This document shows, piece after piece, positions 33,543 through 46,758 of a DNA stretch of 64,000 bases. The notes under the pieces are model-generated. The model searched no databases. It had not been told where the DNA came from and saw nothing but the letters and a program-made list of their open reading frames with translations. This stretch comes from Diphasiastrum complanatum (taxonomy: Eukaryota > Streptophyta > Lycopodiopsida > Lycopodiales > Lycopodiaceae), in the NCBI GenBank assembly GCA_029204225.1, contig CM055095.1, positions 49,298,841 through 49,362,840 of the forward strand, written 5' to 3'. The position numbers and the translations under genes are program-made. The stretch's first letter is position 1. Every line of letters begins with the position of its first letter.

Positions 33543-34319
33543 GACATACTTCACTGATCATCAGAATGAGAGTTTGATCCGAGTTGCCTGCTCAACTTAT
33601 TCGGACGAGTTCCAAACCTTTCGAATCACGTCTAAGGGCGGCAGTTCTACCGTCATCAACATCTCTCCAGAGCATTTACAAAGAATTGGATTTCCTAACC
33701 TGGGCGAGACGATCCATGGCAAGGGTACCAGTTATGATGCCAAGTATTTCACCAAGTTTCTAGAAAAACAATTGCCCAAACCAACGATGGGATCGCTATT
33801 TGCCTCATCACAGATCCTAAGCTTCGGGTAGCATCAAAAATCCTGGTGGCCATGGTCGAGGTCCACACCATGAAAATGGATTGCATTCCACCTAGCGATT
33901 TATTTTCATTAACCCTCACCATGGATGACCCCACTCATAAGTACAAGTGGGCCGAGAAAGTGTCAGACAAATTGTGTGGGACCCTAAAAGCTAGAAAACC
34001 CACCACCAAATGTGGATATATTCTCCACATGTTGGTCACCAAGCAACTCGGACATAGGACGGTCGCGGCTATCAAAGAGCTAGAAGACATCTATCCTAGC
34101 ACCAGGAAATGTGCCACCCCACAACTATTAGCCGAACCTGTTTCACCCGCACCAACAACCAAGATGCAAAAGGGTAAGGCAATCAGCACGGACGACACCA
34201 TCTCTCCTGATATCTTATCCAGTGATATAGGGATAGAGTATGCTAAATCCGGCGGGAGCTTGAAACCGTCTCAAGTCCCAAAGGAGATCCACGTGCAACA
34301 GGAGGCCTTAATCCAGTAG
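33543..34319 (+). pseudogene. Element F protein 1, unrecognised, with one frameshift
   Basis: Two overlapping frames (33574-33831 and 33846-34319) read as one protein broken near 33790. Its segments include SLIRVACSTYSDEFQTF, VINISPEHLQRIGFPNLGE, ITDPKLRVASKILVAMVEV, PPSDLFSLTLTMDDPTHKYKW, KCGYILHMLVTKQLGHRTV and a Lys/Ser-rich tail ending in a stop at 34317. I do not recognise the family. It occupies the gag position of an LTR element that lacks any visible protease, RT or integrase, so it may be a structural protein of a non-autonomous element. Confidence 0.5.
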
Positions 34320-34754
34320 GCCCAACAACACAGAGAAGCCGTAGCAACAACAGGCAGCTCATTGAATACAGACGCCTCAGGTTATGATTCAGTAAGTGTG
34401 ATTTTGTCCACTCAGCCAACTTCCACAGTTCTAGTTTCCTTACCTACTACCACAACTTCTCTTCCACCACTACCCCCACCATTTACCACTGCATCCACCC
34501 CCTCATTCATACTCAACACGGGCTTTGATTTCACAGTTCCACAAAAGTCCTCACCTGTACAATCTTCCACCCTACTTGACTCTGCAGTCAATGTAGATGA
34601 TTTTGCTTTGCAATTATTAACACAAACTCCATCCATCACGGTCACAACTAACCCACTCCATACATGTCCGCCACGAAGTCTCTCGCCACCACAGTCACCA
34701 CCTCTCATCCCTCAATCACCTCCTCTTGTTTTTTTTCAAAAATTCTCATCTCCC
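34320..34754 (+). pseudogene. Element F Pro/Thr/Ser-rich segment
   Basis: Open frame 34362-34775 rich in Thr, Pro and Ser (SLPTTTTSLPPLPPP and similar). It is a probable continuation of the element F protein, cut at 34754 by a solo LTR. Similar proline-rich sequence resumes after 35970. Confidence 0.4.
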
Positions 34755-35969
34755 TGTTGGGAAAGAGGGTTGTGAGAAACGAAAATAGCTCAAAAAGAAA
34801 CGAATACGAAAAGAAGTAAACTCGAAACTCGGAAAAGAAACGAACTCGAATGAAAAGTGTTCGTGCACAGTGGAATAAGCTATCGCACTCTTTTTTTAAG
34901 CATGACTATGTCTATCAGACTCGAACAGAATGTTAGTGATAGAAATCATGTTCGACCTAATTACATAGCCAAACATTAAGCAACAAAACATCAGAAAGAT
35001 CATTTGTCGCGAACAACTAGACAAATTATTAGTTGCGAATAATTTGCGAAGAGCTAGACTGAGCTCGACTGATAATCAGTCGCAAATTAGTCGCAAAATG
35101 CGAGACTAAATATTAGTCGCAAATAGCTAGACTAATAATAATTTGCTAAGAGCATACTACCAGATTAAGCAATAAGAAAGTCAGACAGAATGTAGAAGAG
35201 CATAGCAATATTGACACAAATCTGAACGTAGAACAAACAGAGCTGTAAAGATTAAGTATAGCAAAATATACAAGTCAATAATGCAGGTGACCACAAGACA
35301 ATAGCGGACGAAACCGCATGCTTCACAAAGCTAATCACACAATGTGTAAAAGGTGATAAACCTATTTTCGACAATACATCAGGAATGAAGAATTGATGGG
35401 CGAAAGCATCTACTTCGTCTATATCTGATAAGCTTCTGATGCTATTATGCTTGATGCTTGTTTCTCTCTTTTAGAATACACGATGGTATTCAGTATATAT
35501 ACATGATTTTACAGGTGTGCAGATGAGGAAAGTACAAAGTGAATGTGCTGTCTGTGGGTGTTGTCAAATCTGATTGCACAGTTGCATGGAATGAGCGTGA
35601 GAAGCCACGACATCAACCTTCGCGAAAAATAACGTTGGTGAAAATGCGAAAAATGCGACACTCTGACAAATGCCTTAAAAACTGATTTATAGGGTGTCTT
35701 CGCTTTTTCTATAAGGGCGCCTTTAGCATTTGCAGGGCAGCATCATCTTTTTTGCCTGTCACAAATCACGTGTAAAAACACAGTGGTGCATTTTTTGCCT
35801 TTTTCACCTCTGGATATTTACTTGTATTTATGCAGACAGTCGCTTTTATTCGACTATCTTATTTTATATGTAAATAAGCAGAATGTGCGACAACACAAGT
35901 AAAATACAACAGCATGAATGGAGGTAGATTAACATATGATTTAGGAGAGTAGAGGAGATAAATCCAACA
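34755..35969 (-). mobile_element. Solo LTR of family E nested in element F (1215 bp)
   Basis: On the minus strand TGTTGGATTTATCTCC ... CTCTTTCCCAACA. No internal region or primer-binding site accompanies it. It is flanked by CTCCC (34750-34754) and CTCCT (35970-35974), a probable 5-bp duplication with one mismatch. It belongs to the family at 62153-63378, with shared 5' block and central blocks. Solo LTRs arise by recombination between the two LTRs of a full element. Confidence 0.8.
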
Positions 35970-37717
35970 CTCCTCCCATTCTAGAGTTTCTCCCATTTAA
36001 TCCCATGCCATATCCCAACTATATCCGCACACTTCCCTTACCCCTGCAACCCAAAAAGTGGTATGGTTGGTGAATGAGCTCCAATATAACTTATTCGAAC
36101 CTTGGGGGGACAGTTTGATGATGGCGCTATGGCAGATCTTCAGAAGGAAAAAGCCAGGTTGGAGGCAAAAACCAAGCAAAAGCAGCAGCAGATTCAGGAC
36201 CTCACTGCTTGTAATCAACAACAACAGCCAGAACCAACTCCAACTAAAGATCTCCAACATGCAGATTATCATTGACAACCTTACAATAGAGTGGGACGAG
36301 GCCTTAATGGATGCACAAGCAGCACGTTCCGCTATGAAGGAACAACTGAAACTGGTGAATTTCAATAATTTTGCACCACCAGCTATTCCTGAGGGAGCTT
36401 TAATTCTAACGAGATCCTATCAAGCGCTGGCACAAAAGCTAAAAGAGTAGCACTCCTAAATGTAGCAAGCATATACGGCTTCCGTCGAGGTCTCAACCAG
36501 CGTATCGCCACCCTGGAAGAAAGAATAAAAGCAACTGCCCAGTCAACGCCTTCTGTCCATGTAGAGCATGCCCAATTTCATGACTATCGGCCTCACTTCG
36601 ATGGATCAGATGGTGGAGATGGAGCAAGATTCCAACAGCCTCCACCTGCTAATCAAGGCTCGTCATTCCAAGGCCAACCCTAAGAGCAAGGAACACAATC
36701 ACCAACCAATCCACAGGGCTCTGGTGGTACTGGCTCCCAACAGCATCTTTTCCATTCCTCCACTTCTAACCCCATTGACACCACTAACCTTCCATTCATC
36801 CAACGCCAATATTCTCCCGACTCCCAAAGAATGCTGCAGCTTGCCCTTCACCTCCTCTATCTCCTGAACCTGATCCACAAACTGAGCATGCCATTGCAGT
36901 TGAAGCACCAACCATCCGGCATAGAATCATGCCCACTAAACTGAGCAAGGAGTTACTTATGTCTCAAGAGTTTGCCAAGAAATATCCAACAAAAGAGTGC
37001 GGCAACTACATACTGCCATATTTGGAGTAATGCAAAACCCGTAAGGAAATGGTGAAGCTCCTAGATCCACAACCTCTCTGGCGCCATCAGCTCTTCCTAC
37101 AGAGCAAGAACTCCATGACACAGTATCTCGAGGCACCCTCTTACATGCGCACCAATCCATACTATTATCCGGTAGCGAGGCGAGAACCGTTTCATGTCAC
37201 CAAGATCAAGAATAAGATCTTCTGGCCCAAGCTCACAAGAGTGGATACCGACAACTTAGCTGGAAGACATGGTCACCAACTGCCGTGTATTCTACCAGAA
37301 GCACCATGGCAACCCTGATCGTGACATCAAATATTTTGCGGACAATTGTGGCTAGGTGGCATTCTTGGAAGAACTCAAGGGTTTTTGGGATCGAGGGCTA
37401 CCATCAATAGCCATTGATATCAGTAAACCACTGCGAACGCAAGATGACCACATCAATGTAGCAAGGCTTTACTATCATGCAGCCCTCACTTTGTCATTGC
37501 ACGTTGATATGGTGGAGCTATGGAAAAACCCATAATTTTCTACAGGGTATGCTCCATTACTACAAACCCCTACCCTTCCTTAACAAATTACGATGGCAGA
37601 TGATGGAGGGCATCGGCACGAAGATTTATCAATCCCGACAGCAACAATCTTGCCTCCAAGAAGCGCAAAAGATCCAGGAAGAAAAAGCTTCGATTGGTGT
37701 GGGATCACCAATCCAAT
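35970..37717 (+). pseudogene. Element F internal region, second coding-like part, unrecognised
   Basis: Broken open frames on the plus strand: a Gln/Lys-rich coiled-coil-like part (36120-36450, NNNSQNQLQLKISNMQIIIDNL ... AARSAMKEQLKLVNF), a Pro/Ser-rich part (36568-36880), and 36940-37320 with a compact domain including MSQEFAKKYPTKECGNYI, SKNSMTQYLEAPS and REPFHVTKIKNKIFWPKL. It ends with a Gln/Lys-rich stretch and stop just before the polypurine tract. No RT, integrase, protease or zinc-knuckle motif is visible. Confidence 0.45.
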
Positions 37718-37730
37718 AAGGAGGGGGGGA
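37718..37730 (+). other. Polypurine tract of element F
   Basis: AAGGAGGGGGGGA immediately before the LTR start TGTTAGCAAC at 37732. Confidence 0.8.
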
Positions 37731-37731
37731 C

Positions 37732-38548
37732 TGTTAGCAACTGTGCTAACATAGTAAAATAAAAAGAAAAAGAGAAATAAAAATCTGTGGCATGTGTTTT
37801 GTAAGCCCACGTATGAGTATTTGTCAATAAACTTCCACCATGGCATGTGTGTTGTAAGTCCATGAGCAGAAGCTTAAAATAATAAAATAACTTAAACTTA
37901 GGATTAGAACTTAGACTTAAGAAACTTAAGCTTAGAAATATTTGTCTTAAAGTTATCTTAAGTTTCAAGTTAGAAACTTTCAAAGTTCTAAGTCCTAAAT
38001 TAGAAGTTCTAGAATGGCTAATTTTAAATTAATCCCATAAGTTAGTGAATACTTATGGAAGACCCTCCTTGTTAGGTATTTGTCATGTACTCAACACTTT
38101 TGAGATTAAGCTATCTTGCTCTCTATTTTTGAGACTATCATTCTATTTCATTTGTGTTCCCTTTGGGAAGGCGCATAGCTTGAGGGAAGGTGCTCGGGCC
38201 TCCTCTTGCCTCCTTCTCATTGGTTCGTATTGTGGCATGTATTTATTTGCTGATTATTTAGTTAGCCGCAATATATTATTTCTATCTCCCTTTTGGGTGT
38301 TAAATTAGAATCTAGCTTAGTAAACTTGCTAGTTGGGTAAGCCTTAGCAAGGATTTTATTGCTTGTTATCTTAGTTAGTTTTAGTTAAGTTTCGAGCACT
38401 AGTTGGGAAAGCCTTAGTGCTCCCATCCTTGTTTATCTATTTCCATTTGAAGCTTTTGGTAGGTTTTTAAAAGGTGGACGATCCTCTCTATACTATACCA
38501 CACCATGAGTAGATCTAGCCATCACATGAACTAGAAATACTTCCAACA
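37732..38548 (+). repeat. 3' LTR of element F (817 bp)
   Basis: TGTTAGCAACTG ... CTTCCAACA. Its last 322 bp duplicate 33164-33485. Contains a CTTAGACTTAAG/CTTAAG-rich stretch at 37880-37960. Confidence 0.85.
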
Positions 38549-39611
38549 TCAGCTACATAGTCCAACATTTTTTTGCTTTTGGTTTTTCGTTGTTGATTTG
38601 TCTTCCTCATTTTCTGTTTTGATGCAGAGGCTTGTGGAACTAGAGGTTGCACAGTCTTTCCTTTGTGCCTAGCTTCCCACTCGCGATACAGCTCCTCCTC
38701 ACATGAATGCTTATCATCTTTTGGGTAGCCCAAGCCACCAGGGACACTTCCTGAGCTCTCATGCACTGATATCATAATCTTTCCACTCAAGAGGATACAT
38801 GGAAGATGACCATCTATGTGTACCCAATCTTTGACCTCTATTAGAAGACCTTTGATTATCTTGTCTTCCATCGGGAAAAGTAATCATCTACATGTGAGGG
38901 AGAATTTATTAACTTTTTACATGTTCAAAAATTACAAAAAACTATCAAATATCTGTAAGTCAACCTCCTAGCACTAAATTGGAGTAGTGGTTGCTTGTCG
39001 AGAGTGGCAAAATTCGTCATGTCTTTCTGCAGGTCTCCAAAAGCACGTTTGAAATGCAATTGTCTTTGTTTCCTAAAAAACACTTCCTACAATGTCGGCA
39101 AATGGTCAGGCCATCAATGATGGTGGTTGCTTCTAACACCATTTGCCACCAATATGTTTCTTTACCCATGTACTTGCGGAATATCTTGTTGTCCGAGGGC
39201 ATGCCCCAAGAATCCCTATGTTTTTGTCACTCACAAGGGTATGAAGTATCTCCTTCTTCCTACAAACATGACACAAAATCCAATTTAGTGCTTGGTAAGC
39301 AATGATCAAAAATAAAATGCTAATTATGATAGTGGAACAGTTTCAAGAGAAGCCAACTTGGTTGGCCTGACACTCGATGTTGCCAAAATTTGTAATTTGT
39401 CCTCTGTCACTACAAGTCCCTTTGTGTCCCATGCTAAATTGAATATCATTTGAAAAAAACCCTCTCCATTGGCTGGGTTTGCTATGGTTGCCAATCGCTT
39501 TCCCTTGTAGATGAGAGACATCTCAACAGCCTGAAAAGAAAGGATTTTTAAAATATTCATGTTGTCAACCTTACAACTACACAATTGTGCATTCACAGCT
39601 GTACGAAGCAA
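38549..39611 (-). other. Minus-strand coding-like relic, unrecognised
   Basis: Three open segments on the minus strand look more protein-like than noise: 39611-39324 (VEMSLIYKGKRLATIANPANGEGFF ... NLAWDTKGLVVTEDKLQILATS), 39202-39017 (KYMGKETYWWQMVLEATTIIDGLTICRHCRKCF, with a CxxCxxC cluster) and 38871-38549 (IIKGLLIEVKDWVHIDGHLPC, then a basic tail KQKMRKTNQQRKTKSKK). They could be exons of one gene or gene fragments carried by a transposon. I do not recognise a family. Element F ends exactly at 38548, inside the last segment. Confidence 0.3.
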
Positions 39612-40059
39612 GGTGTAAGATAATCTCGCCCAAGCTTGGTTTCACAAGAGAAGAGAAGATAGAAAGCTACTCAAAGGAACACACTACATTTAGATAGATT
39701 TGTCTACAAGTGCTTAGTAAGTAGTCAATTCTGGTACTATGTGAAGTTCAGATCCTTCAATGGCAATTTCAAACGGCCAATAATATTCTGGTACACCCTC
39801 TTGATGAAATATTCTGTTAAAATATGAGGCTTTGTGTGCAGTAAGCTCAAAAAATAAAGTTTCAAAGTTTGTAATTACAATGCACTAGAAGGTCGATAAA
39901 ATTGTAGTGGCTTAATGCCAAATAGTGGTATTGCATTGCACATCTTGGAGATAGTGGAAGTAGGTAGCTATTACATATATGTTATAGTGGGTGAAATTTC
40001 ATAATAGAAAAAGCTCGCTTCAGACATGAAAAAACTTGCCTTAGAAAGCTCGCCAAAAA
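39612..40059. other. No recognisable feature
   Basis: AT-rich sequence without coding motifs or LTR boundaries. Confidence 0.45.
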
Positions 40060-40720
40060 ATCACACCCCAACTAGGCTTACTAAGTGGGCCCCACGATAA
40101 TACATTGTATGATTAGGCTTTATAAGTGCAAGGGCACTAGCATCTTGTGTGTATAAGGCCCAACCCAATGAGCATGCTAATATGATTTGTAAAACTTGTA
40201 GAACTTAGTTTGGAGGAACTCGCATGATTCATGTGAGAACCCTCTCACTCCAAAAGGAACTCACATGATTCATGTGAAGTCCCTCTCATTTTGGAACAAT
40301 TGGACTTACCAATTAGAAACAACTAATCAAAGATTAGGGGCAGGGCCTTCCTCAAGAATAAAACAGCACCCATTGTCCTCATTTTTCATGTTCAACAGGA
40401 GGAGGAGATTATGTGGAATTAAAAACCAGAACATCCTTGCATTTCACTACTCTCACACACACTCTCTTTGCTTGTGTTTTACATTTACTTGTTATTTGCA
40501 TTTTAGCTCTATTTGCTTGTTCTTATTAATCTTTAGAGAGGTCAGAGAGGGTTGGGTGCAAGTTACCTCCACCATCTATTCTTACTACCTACTTGTGGTT
40601 AGCCTAGGAAGGGAGGTGTAGTAGGCATGGAAATCATAGTAGTTAGTTAAACTCACAAGAGAAAGCACTATTTCCTTGGGAGCGAACTATATGTGTGATA
40701 GGTACTCTGAGGCCACTACA
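40060..40720 (+). repeat. LTR (3' part) of a Ty3-type element
   Basis: Ends ...GAGGCCACTACA at 40720. It is followed, after a short T run, by TGGCACCAATGTCGG (40728-40742), a diverged TGGCGCCGTTGTCGG primer-binding site used by Tat/Ogre-like Ty3 elements. Its 40060-40290 part recurs in inverse orientation at 27110-27366 and 32354-32420. The 5' boundary is not resolved. The internal part is lost after about 40800. Confidence 0.6.
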
Positions 40721-40799
40721 ATTTTTTTGGCACCAATGTCGGAGACTAGATTAGCATTTTCCTTGTGTAGTTACCTCGATTATCTTCTTGCAGCAACAT

Positions 40800-41329
40800 A
40801 GTGATAGCTCTGATAAGAGCTAAATCTAAGTGTGTCATGATGATCATCACCCAGTTTTCATATGCAGATGGCAGGCTTGAAAGCAATGTCATAATTGTGT
40901 CTTGATCGATCCGATAGCAGCCATCTGTTGCAAGAAATTCTTAAACTGGTTAATGTGATTCTGAAGGGAATCATTATTCGGCATCTTGAGTGTGAAGAAT
41001 TTCCTTTGAAGATGTAGCTTGGTAGTTACGTCTCTCACATCATATAGTGAGCTCAAGATGTCCCAAACTTCTTTCAAAGTTTTAGCTTCAGCCATATGTC
41101 CAATTTGAGTATCTGATATATTGAATATAATAAGTGTGAAAGCTTTATTATCCTTCGATTTTCATTTCGAGTCGTCTTCATTGTCGTCTTTGAGCTTCAT
41201 CTCTGAACTTGTAACAACATTCCACAACTCGTTTGCTATTAGCAAGGTCTTCATCTTAAATTTCCATAAATGATAATTGGATCCATTCAGCTTGTCTAAG
41301 ATAAGACTGACTTTACTTTGAGAATCCAT
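40800..41329 (-). pseudogene. Copia gag relic
   Basis: Starts at the ATG at 41329 (MDSQSKVSLILDKLNGSNYHLWKFKMKTLL), has a stop, then IFNISDTQIGHMAEAKTLKEVWDILSSLYDVRDVTTKLHLQRKFF and HINQFKNFLQQMAAIGSI. After a frameshift near 40890 it reads MTLLSSLPSAYENWVM. This is a UBN2-type gag, closely similar to the one at 46759-47279. It is truncated at about 40800. Confidence 0.8.
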
Positions 41330-41477
41330 CTGGAACTATAGTCTGTCGACGTTAAGAGAGATATCGTGCTATAGAAATCAATTCTCTGAATCCAAAACAA
41401 AATGATTTGAACTGAAGAATTTGATATCGCGAAAGATATCAAGTATATAGTAATGTATTAGGCCCTAAAAAATCAAC

Positions 41478-41489
41478 GCTCTAATACCA
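41478..41489 (-). other. Primer-binding site (one mismatch)
   Basis: Minus strand TGGTATTAGAGC, between gag and the LTR end ...CTTTCCAACA. Confidence 0.8.
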
Positions 41490-42005
41490 TGTTGGAAAGA
41501 GATATGAAAAGATGGGTCGAATAGGATTCGAATAAAAAGAATTAAAATTTATCGTGTGTAGCGAAATAAACTATCTTCCTCTTTCTCTATGCATGACTAC
41601 GCCTATCAATTTTGAACAAAACAATAGTGATAGAAATCATGTTCGATCTTATAGTAACTAACTTTGAAATCATTAGTACTACAGTGATTATAGAGCCAAA
41701 CATTAAGCATTGAATTATCAGACAAATAATCAGTCGCGAAGACCTACAGTGATGCATACATTCTGATACAAACTTGAATGCAATAAGAAGATAGATTGAT
41801 TCAGTATGAAAACAGAACAAATGTAAATGAGTACAACAAGTTGTGGATTGAAGCCACGTACTCTAAGCTATTTCTGAACGACTAAATATAAGTCTGAATT
41901 AAGTGCAATAGCAATAATCTAATCAACTCAAAAAAAATGAGCTAGAATGTCCAAGACTGTCTAGGCTCGCAGGCTTGAGAGAGAACGCTAACTATTCCAT
42001 ACTTG
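41490..42005 (-). repeat. 5' LTR fragment related to LTR C
   Basis: Plus strand starts TGTTGGAAAGAG. The reverse complement of the LTR C end region is recognisable (AATAAACTATCTTC, GACTACGCCTATCAATTTT, CAATAGTGATAGAAATCA, and GCAGGCTTGAGAGAGA near 41970). Similarity fades at about 42005. Confidence 0.7.
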
Positions 42006-42489
42006 CATACTTCTTGCTTGAGGAAGAAGATTGTCACTTCTCATTCTTCTTCTTTACTAATGAAAACATCTCGCCAAACCAGTTTTTAGAAAAAATAGCA
42101 GCTACAAATCTTCGCCAGTTTGCTAGTAGCTACCTTTCAATGTTTTTCAGCTCTAAAAAGTTCGGTGAAGGTTAGTACTCTGAAAAAGTGGCCAACAAAG
42201 GTTTCTCCCATTCTACAAAGCTTCCAAGTCCAAAGAACCTTCGCAAATCCTTCCCAACCCTCGCCAACCCTCACCAAGCAATCAAGAATCTTCATCAACT
42301 TCAAAATAGTTGAAAATTATCATTCTTTAGTCTCAATGAAGCTGGCGCGTCAGTACACTGAGTAAGACCATGTGTGATGGTTCCAAGTGAAAAAAGAGTC
42401 AATTAGCATTATGAACCTTCACTGATACCAAAAATAGCAATAAGAACCTTTGCCGAAAAGTCAATTGGTTAATTAGTCTCAAAGAAAGC
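42006..42489. other. AT-rich flank, no gene
   Basis: Phrases such as CGGTGAAGGTTAG and AACCTTCGC recur loosely near 49100-49260, which suggests remnants of one LTR family, but no boundary can be set. Confidence 0.3.
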
Positions 42490-44060
<1,571 letters not shown>

Positions 44061-44640
44061 CCTCAAAGAGATAAGAGTTTGTCAACCACTTCAAAAATAA
44101 GCAGTTGAAAATCGGAGAAATCACAATTTCCAAACTCCTTACAATTTATCTCTTTCCAAATGTTTCCACAAAGTGACAATTATAATACTTTGCCCAAAGC
44201 AACTAACATACAAAAACAAATCATTTAACAACAAATCAAAGTGCCTGAATGTAGTAAATTTGATGGGCACAATGCCTAGTTGGCCCCACTGTACATTGTA
44301 GACTATTTTGTTGTTATAATCCAAAGAGTCAAAAATAGTTATTGTGAATATTTGTGTTTACCAAAATCCATGACAACAAGTTGCTGGATAATAAATATCT
44401 TCATGCTCAAGAGGTTGGTCTATCATTCTACTCCAAAAAACCGAGCACTCTCATTGACAAAGTACAACAACCATTTTCAACTAGCATTTTGTTTTTAAAA
44501 TGTCTAATTGTTTACCATCTATTATTTTGAGTCTTTGCCTTTTTTGAAGTCATTTAAGCATGGTTGACATTTATTAACCATAATTGTAGTTACAGTTTTG
44601 TAATTTGATTCAAAAGATTTTTGACAAGTGGACCACACTC
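44061..44640. other. No recognisable feature
   Basis: AT-rich sequence without coding motifs. Confidence 0.45.
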
Positions 44641-44662
44641 AACGGCGGCGTGGAACACTAAA

Positions 44663-45633
44663 CTAACGGGTGATTTTTGGTCTGATGCTTCGGGCGAAAC
44701 CAATTTTCATGCTGTGACGGGCGGTGTTGTGTACAGGGCCCGTCAAATTGAATACAAAAATTGGAATCTCATAGTGGAACTCTAGTGTATCCAGGGTTGA
44801 TTCCTCCTTGAGATATTTCTTGTACGAATTGCAGCATCTGAAATTTGTTAGAAGATTCATGTAAAAATCTTTATAGGAATCTTCTAACATGCCCCCAGTA
44901 GGAATTTGGTGATAGTCCCTTAGCTCATATGCTTTTCTTTGACATTGGTTGGCATGGCGATGTGATCCGAAATGTCGTAAGGAGGGAATGTGAATGGGGG
45001 GTGTGAGAAAGGATAGCATTTAGAAGTGGCGGTAAAATGAGAACAAAATTATTGGTGACAACATTCGTAGATAGGAGAGGAGAAACAAAAATTATGTATG
45101 AACAGAACTATTACAAATAATAAAAAATAAAGACGTAATTTAAAAACACTAGACTCGCAAAACTCACAGATGATTTACTCGCAAAATGCCAAACCCCTAC
45201 ATCGACTAAGACAACTTTATGGTCCTTTTTTATCTCCTTCTGGATAGAGGTCTCCATTCCATAATGCTCTTGTGCATTCTGTTTAGTCTCGCGGATGAAC
45301 TGCAACAATCTTGGATTCATTAGGGAGTGGGGGAAAGTATTGGACCTTGATCATTTTCACCTCTAGGCTGACCTTTGTCATGCTCATGGGCTGCCTCTTG
45401 GCTTGATCTCGAGCTTGGAATTCTATGGCCCATTCCTTCATGCATATAAAATTGCCTTGCTCAAATGTTTGATTGGGATATTCTCCAAGATATAAAAAAC
45501 TCGATGAGCCACTAGCAGGTCCTATAGTAGCAAATTTGGTTGGTTCCTTTCCTTGGCATTTTTTAGCTCTCATCTGGATGAACATCGACATTGTAGATGT
45601 TTCTGGAATTTCAACCACACTCATTAGATCCAA
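44663..45633 (-). other. Minus-strand coding-like relic, unrecognised
   Basis: Open segments in order on the minus strand: 45633-45283 (VEIPETSTMSMFIQMRAKKC, ICMKEWAIEFQARDQAKRQPMSMTKVSLEVKMIKVQYFPPLP), overlapping 45320-45111 (MNPRLLQFIRETKQNAQEHYGMETSIQKEIKKDHKVVLVDVG), then 45019-44663 (SLRHFGSHRHANQCQRKAYELRDYHQIPTGGMLEDSYKDFY). The composition looks like real protein. They may be exons or frameshifted pieces of one gene or a captured gene. No family recognised. Confidence 0.3.
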
Positions 45634-45799
45634 AACATGCTTAATGGATCAATAGGATCCAAAGGCAAATTTGGTTGTAAATCTCATTCATCAACAATGT
45701 AGAAAATCATGTATCTAACATACTAAAACAAATCAATATTTTACACATTAGAAATCAAAATTTCAAGAGGAGAAGAGCTAGAAGAAGAAAATAGCATAG

Positions 45800-46112
45800 A
45801 AGATTAATCTTCTCCAAGTAAAGAGAAAACTCTTGAATACATAATGCTCACTAGACCTACTATCTATAGCAAGAAATATGACATTTGGCCACTTGCCAAA
45901 AGTTACTTTAAATGGTGGTTTCTAGAAACTTCTCCAAAAATGTAGATATTTGTGACTAAATTCAATGTATGTAAATGAACCAATTAGAACAGGTCTAAAT
46001 GCAACCTTATCAATTTGCGTAGTTGCTAAAAATAGGAAAATCACTATTCTTAGGACTTGCATATTGGTCTCAAAATTGCCAAATAAACTTAACTAGTTGA
46101 AATTTTCACACT
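45800..46112 (-). repeat. Possible LTR end of a copia relic
   Basis: Plus-strand end ...GAAATTTTCACA at 46112 is followed by CTTCCTCTTCAACTAG. On the minus strand that is a purine tract (GAAGAGGAAG) joined to TGTGAAAATTTC, as at the 3' LTR of element G. Other boundaries are unknown. Confidence 0.35.
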
Positions 46113-46324
46113 TCCTCTTCAACTAGTTTTAGCCATCACTTGGTTACATTAAAAAACTCTTCAAGAAGTACATTTGTGAATGGTCATTTTATGTTGGTCG
46201 GTCAATGATGCTCTTGGCTGATGTATCTGTTGGTTGATGTGACCCTTGATTGCCGTGTCACTTGTGTGAACTTTGGTTGATTTGCTCTCGGTTGATTTGC
46301 TCTCGGATAATGCAGTGATCAGCG

Positions 46325-46445
46325 GTCATCTACGCCTACATTGGCAAATCTAGCCATGTAGAATATTGTACATTTTGTCAATACTGTTTGTTAGTTACTT
46401 GAATGGCCAAAGTGCCACTTGTAGATTCACACCTAAAGTAGGTGT
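46325..46445 (+). repeat. Fragment of LTR G
   Basis: Reverse complement of 32246-32345: TTGGCAAATCTAGCCATGTAG, then TACATTTTGTCAATA, then GAATGGCCAAAGTGCCACTTGTA. Confidence 0.8.
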
Positions 46446-46758
46446 TAGTACTGCTTCTTCTTCTCATTGTTATTTCAAAGTTTTGTAGTTCTCGATTTCA
46501 TGTCCAGTTTTCTTGCAGTATCTACAGAATAGTTTCTACTTTTGCTAGAAAGATGAAGGGTTCGAATTCGACCCTGAGTGAAAATTTGACCCTGAGCCAA
46601 AATTCAACCCTTGACTCTGGCTACATATTGCTATCTTTTTTGGATCTGAACTTTAGATTTTTTGAATATAGAGCTTGAGAATCCGACCCTAAGCCTAAGG
46701 AAGATGCAAATTTTCTGATTTCCTCTTGTAAAATTGCTCTTGATAGAGTAATTTGCTC

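Noticed and set aside
34412-34708. Minus-strand Gly/Val-rich frame
   Set aside because: Shadow of the Pro/Thr-rich plus-strand coding of element F.
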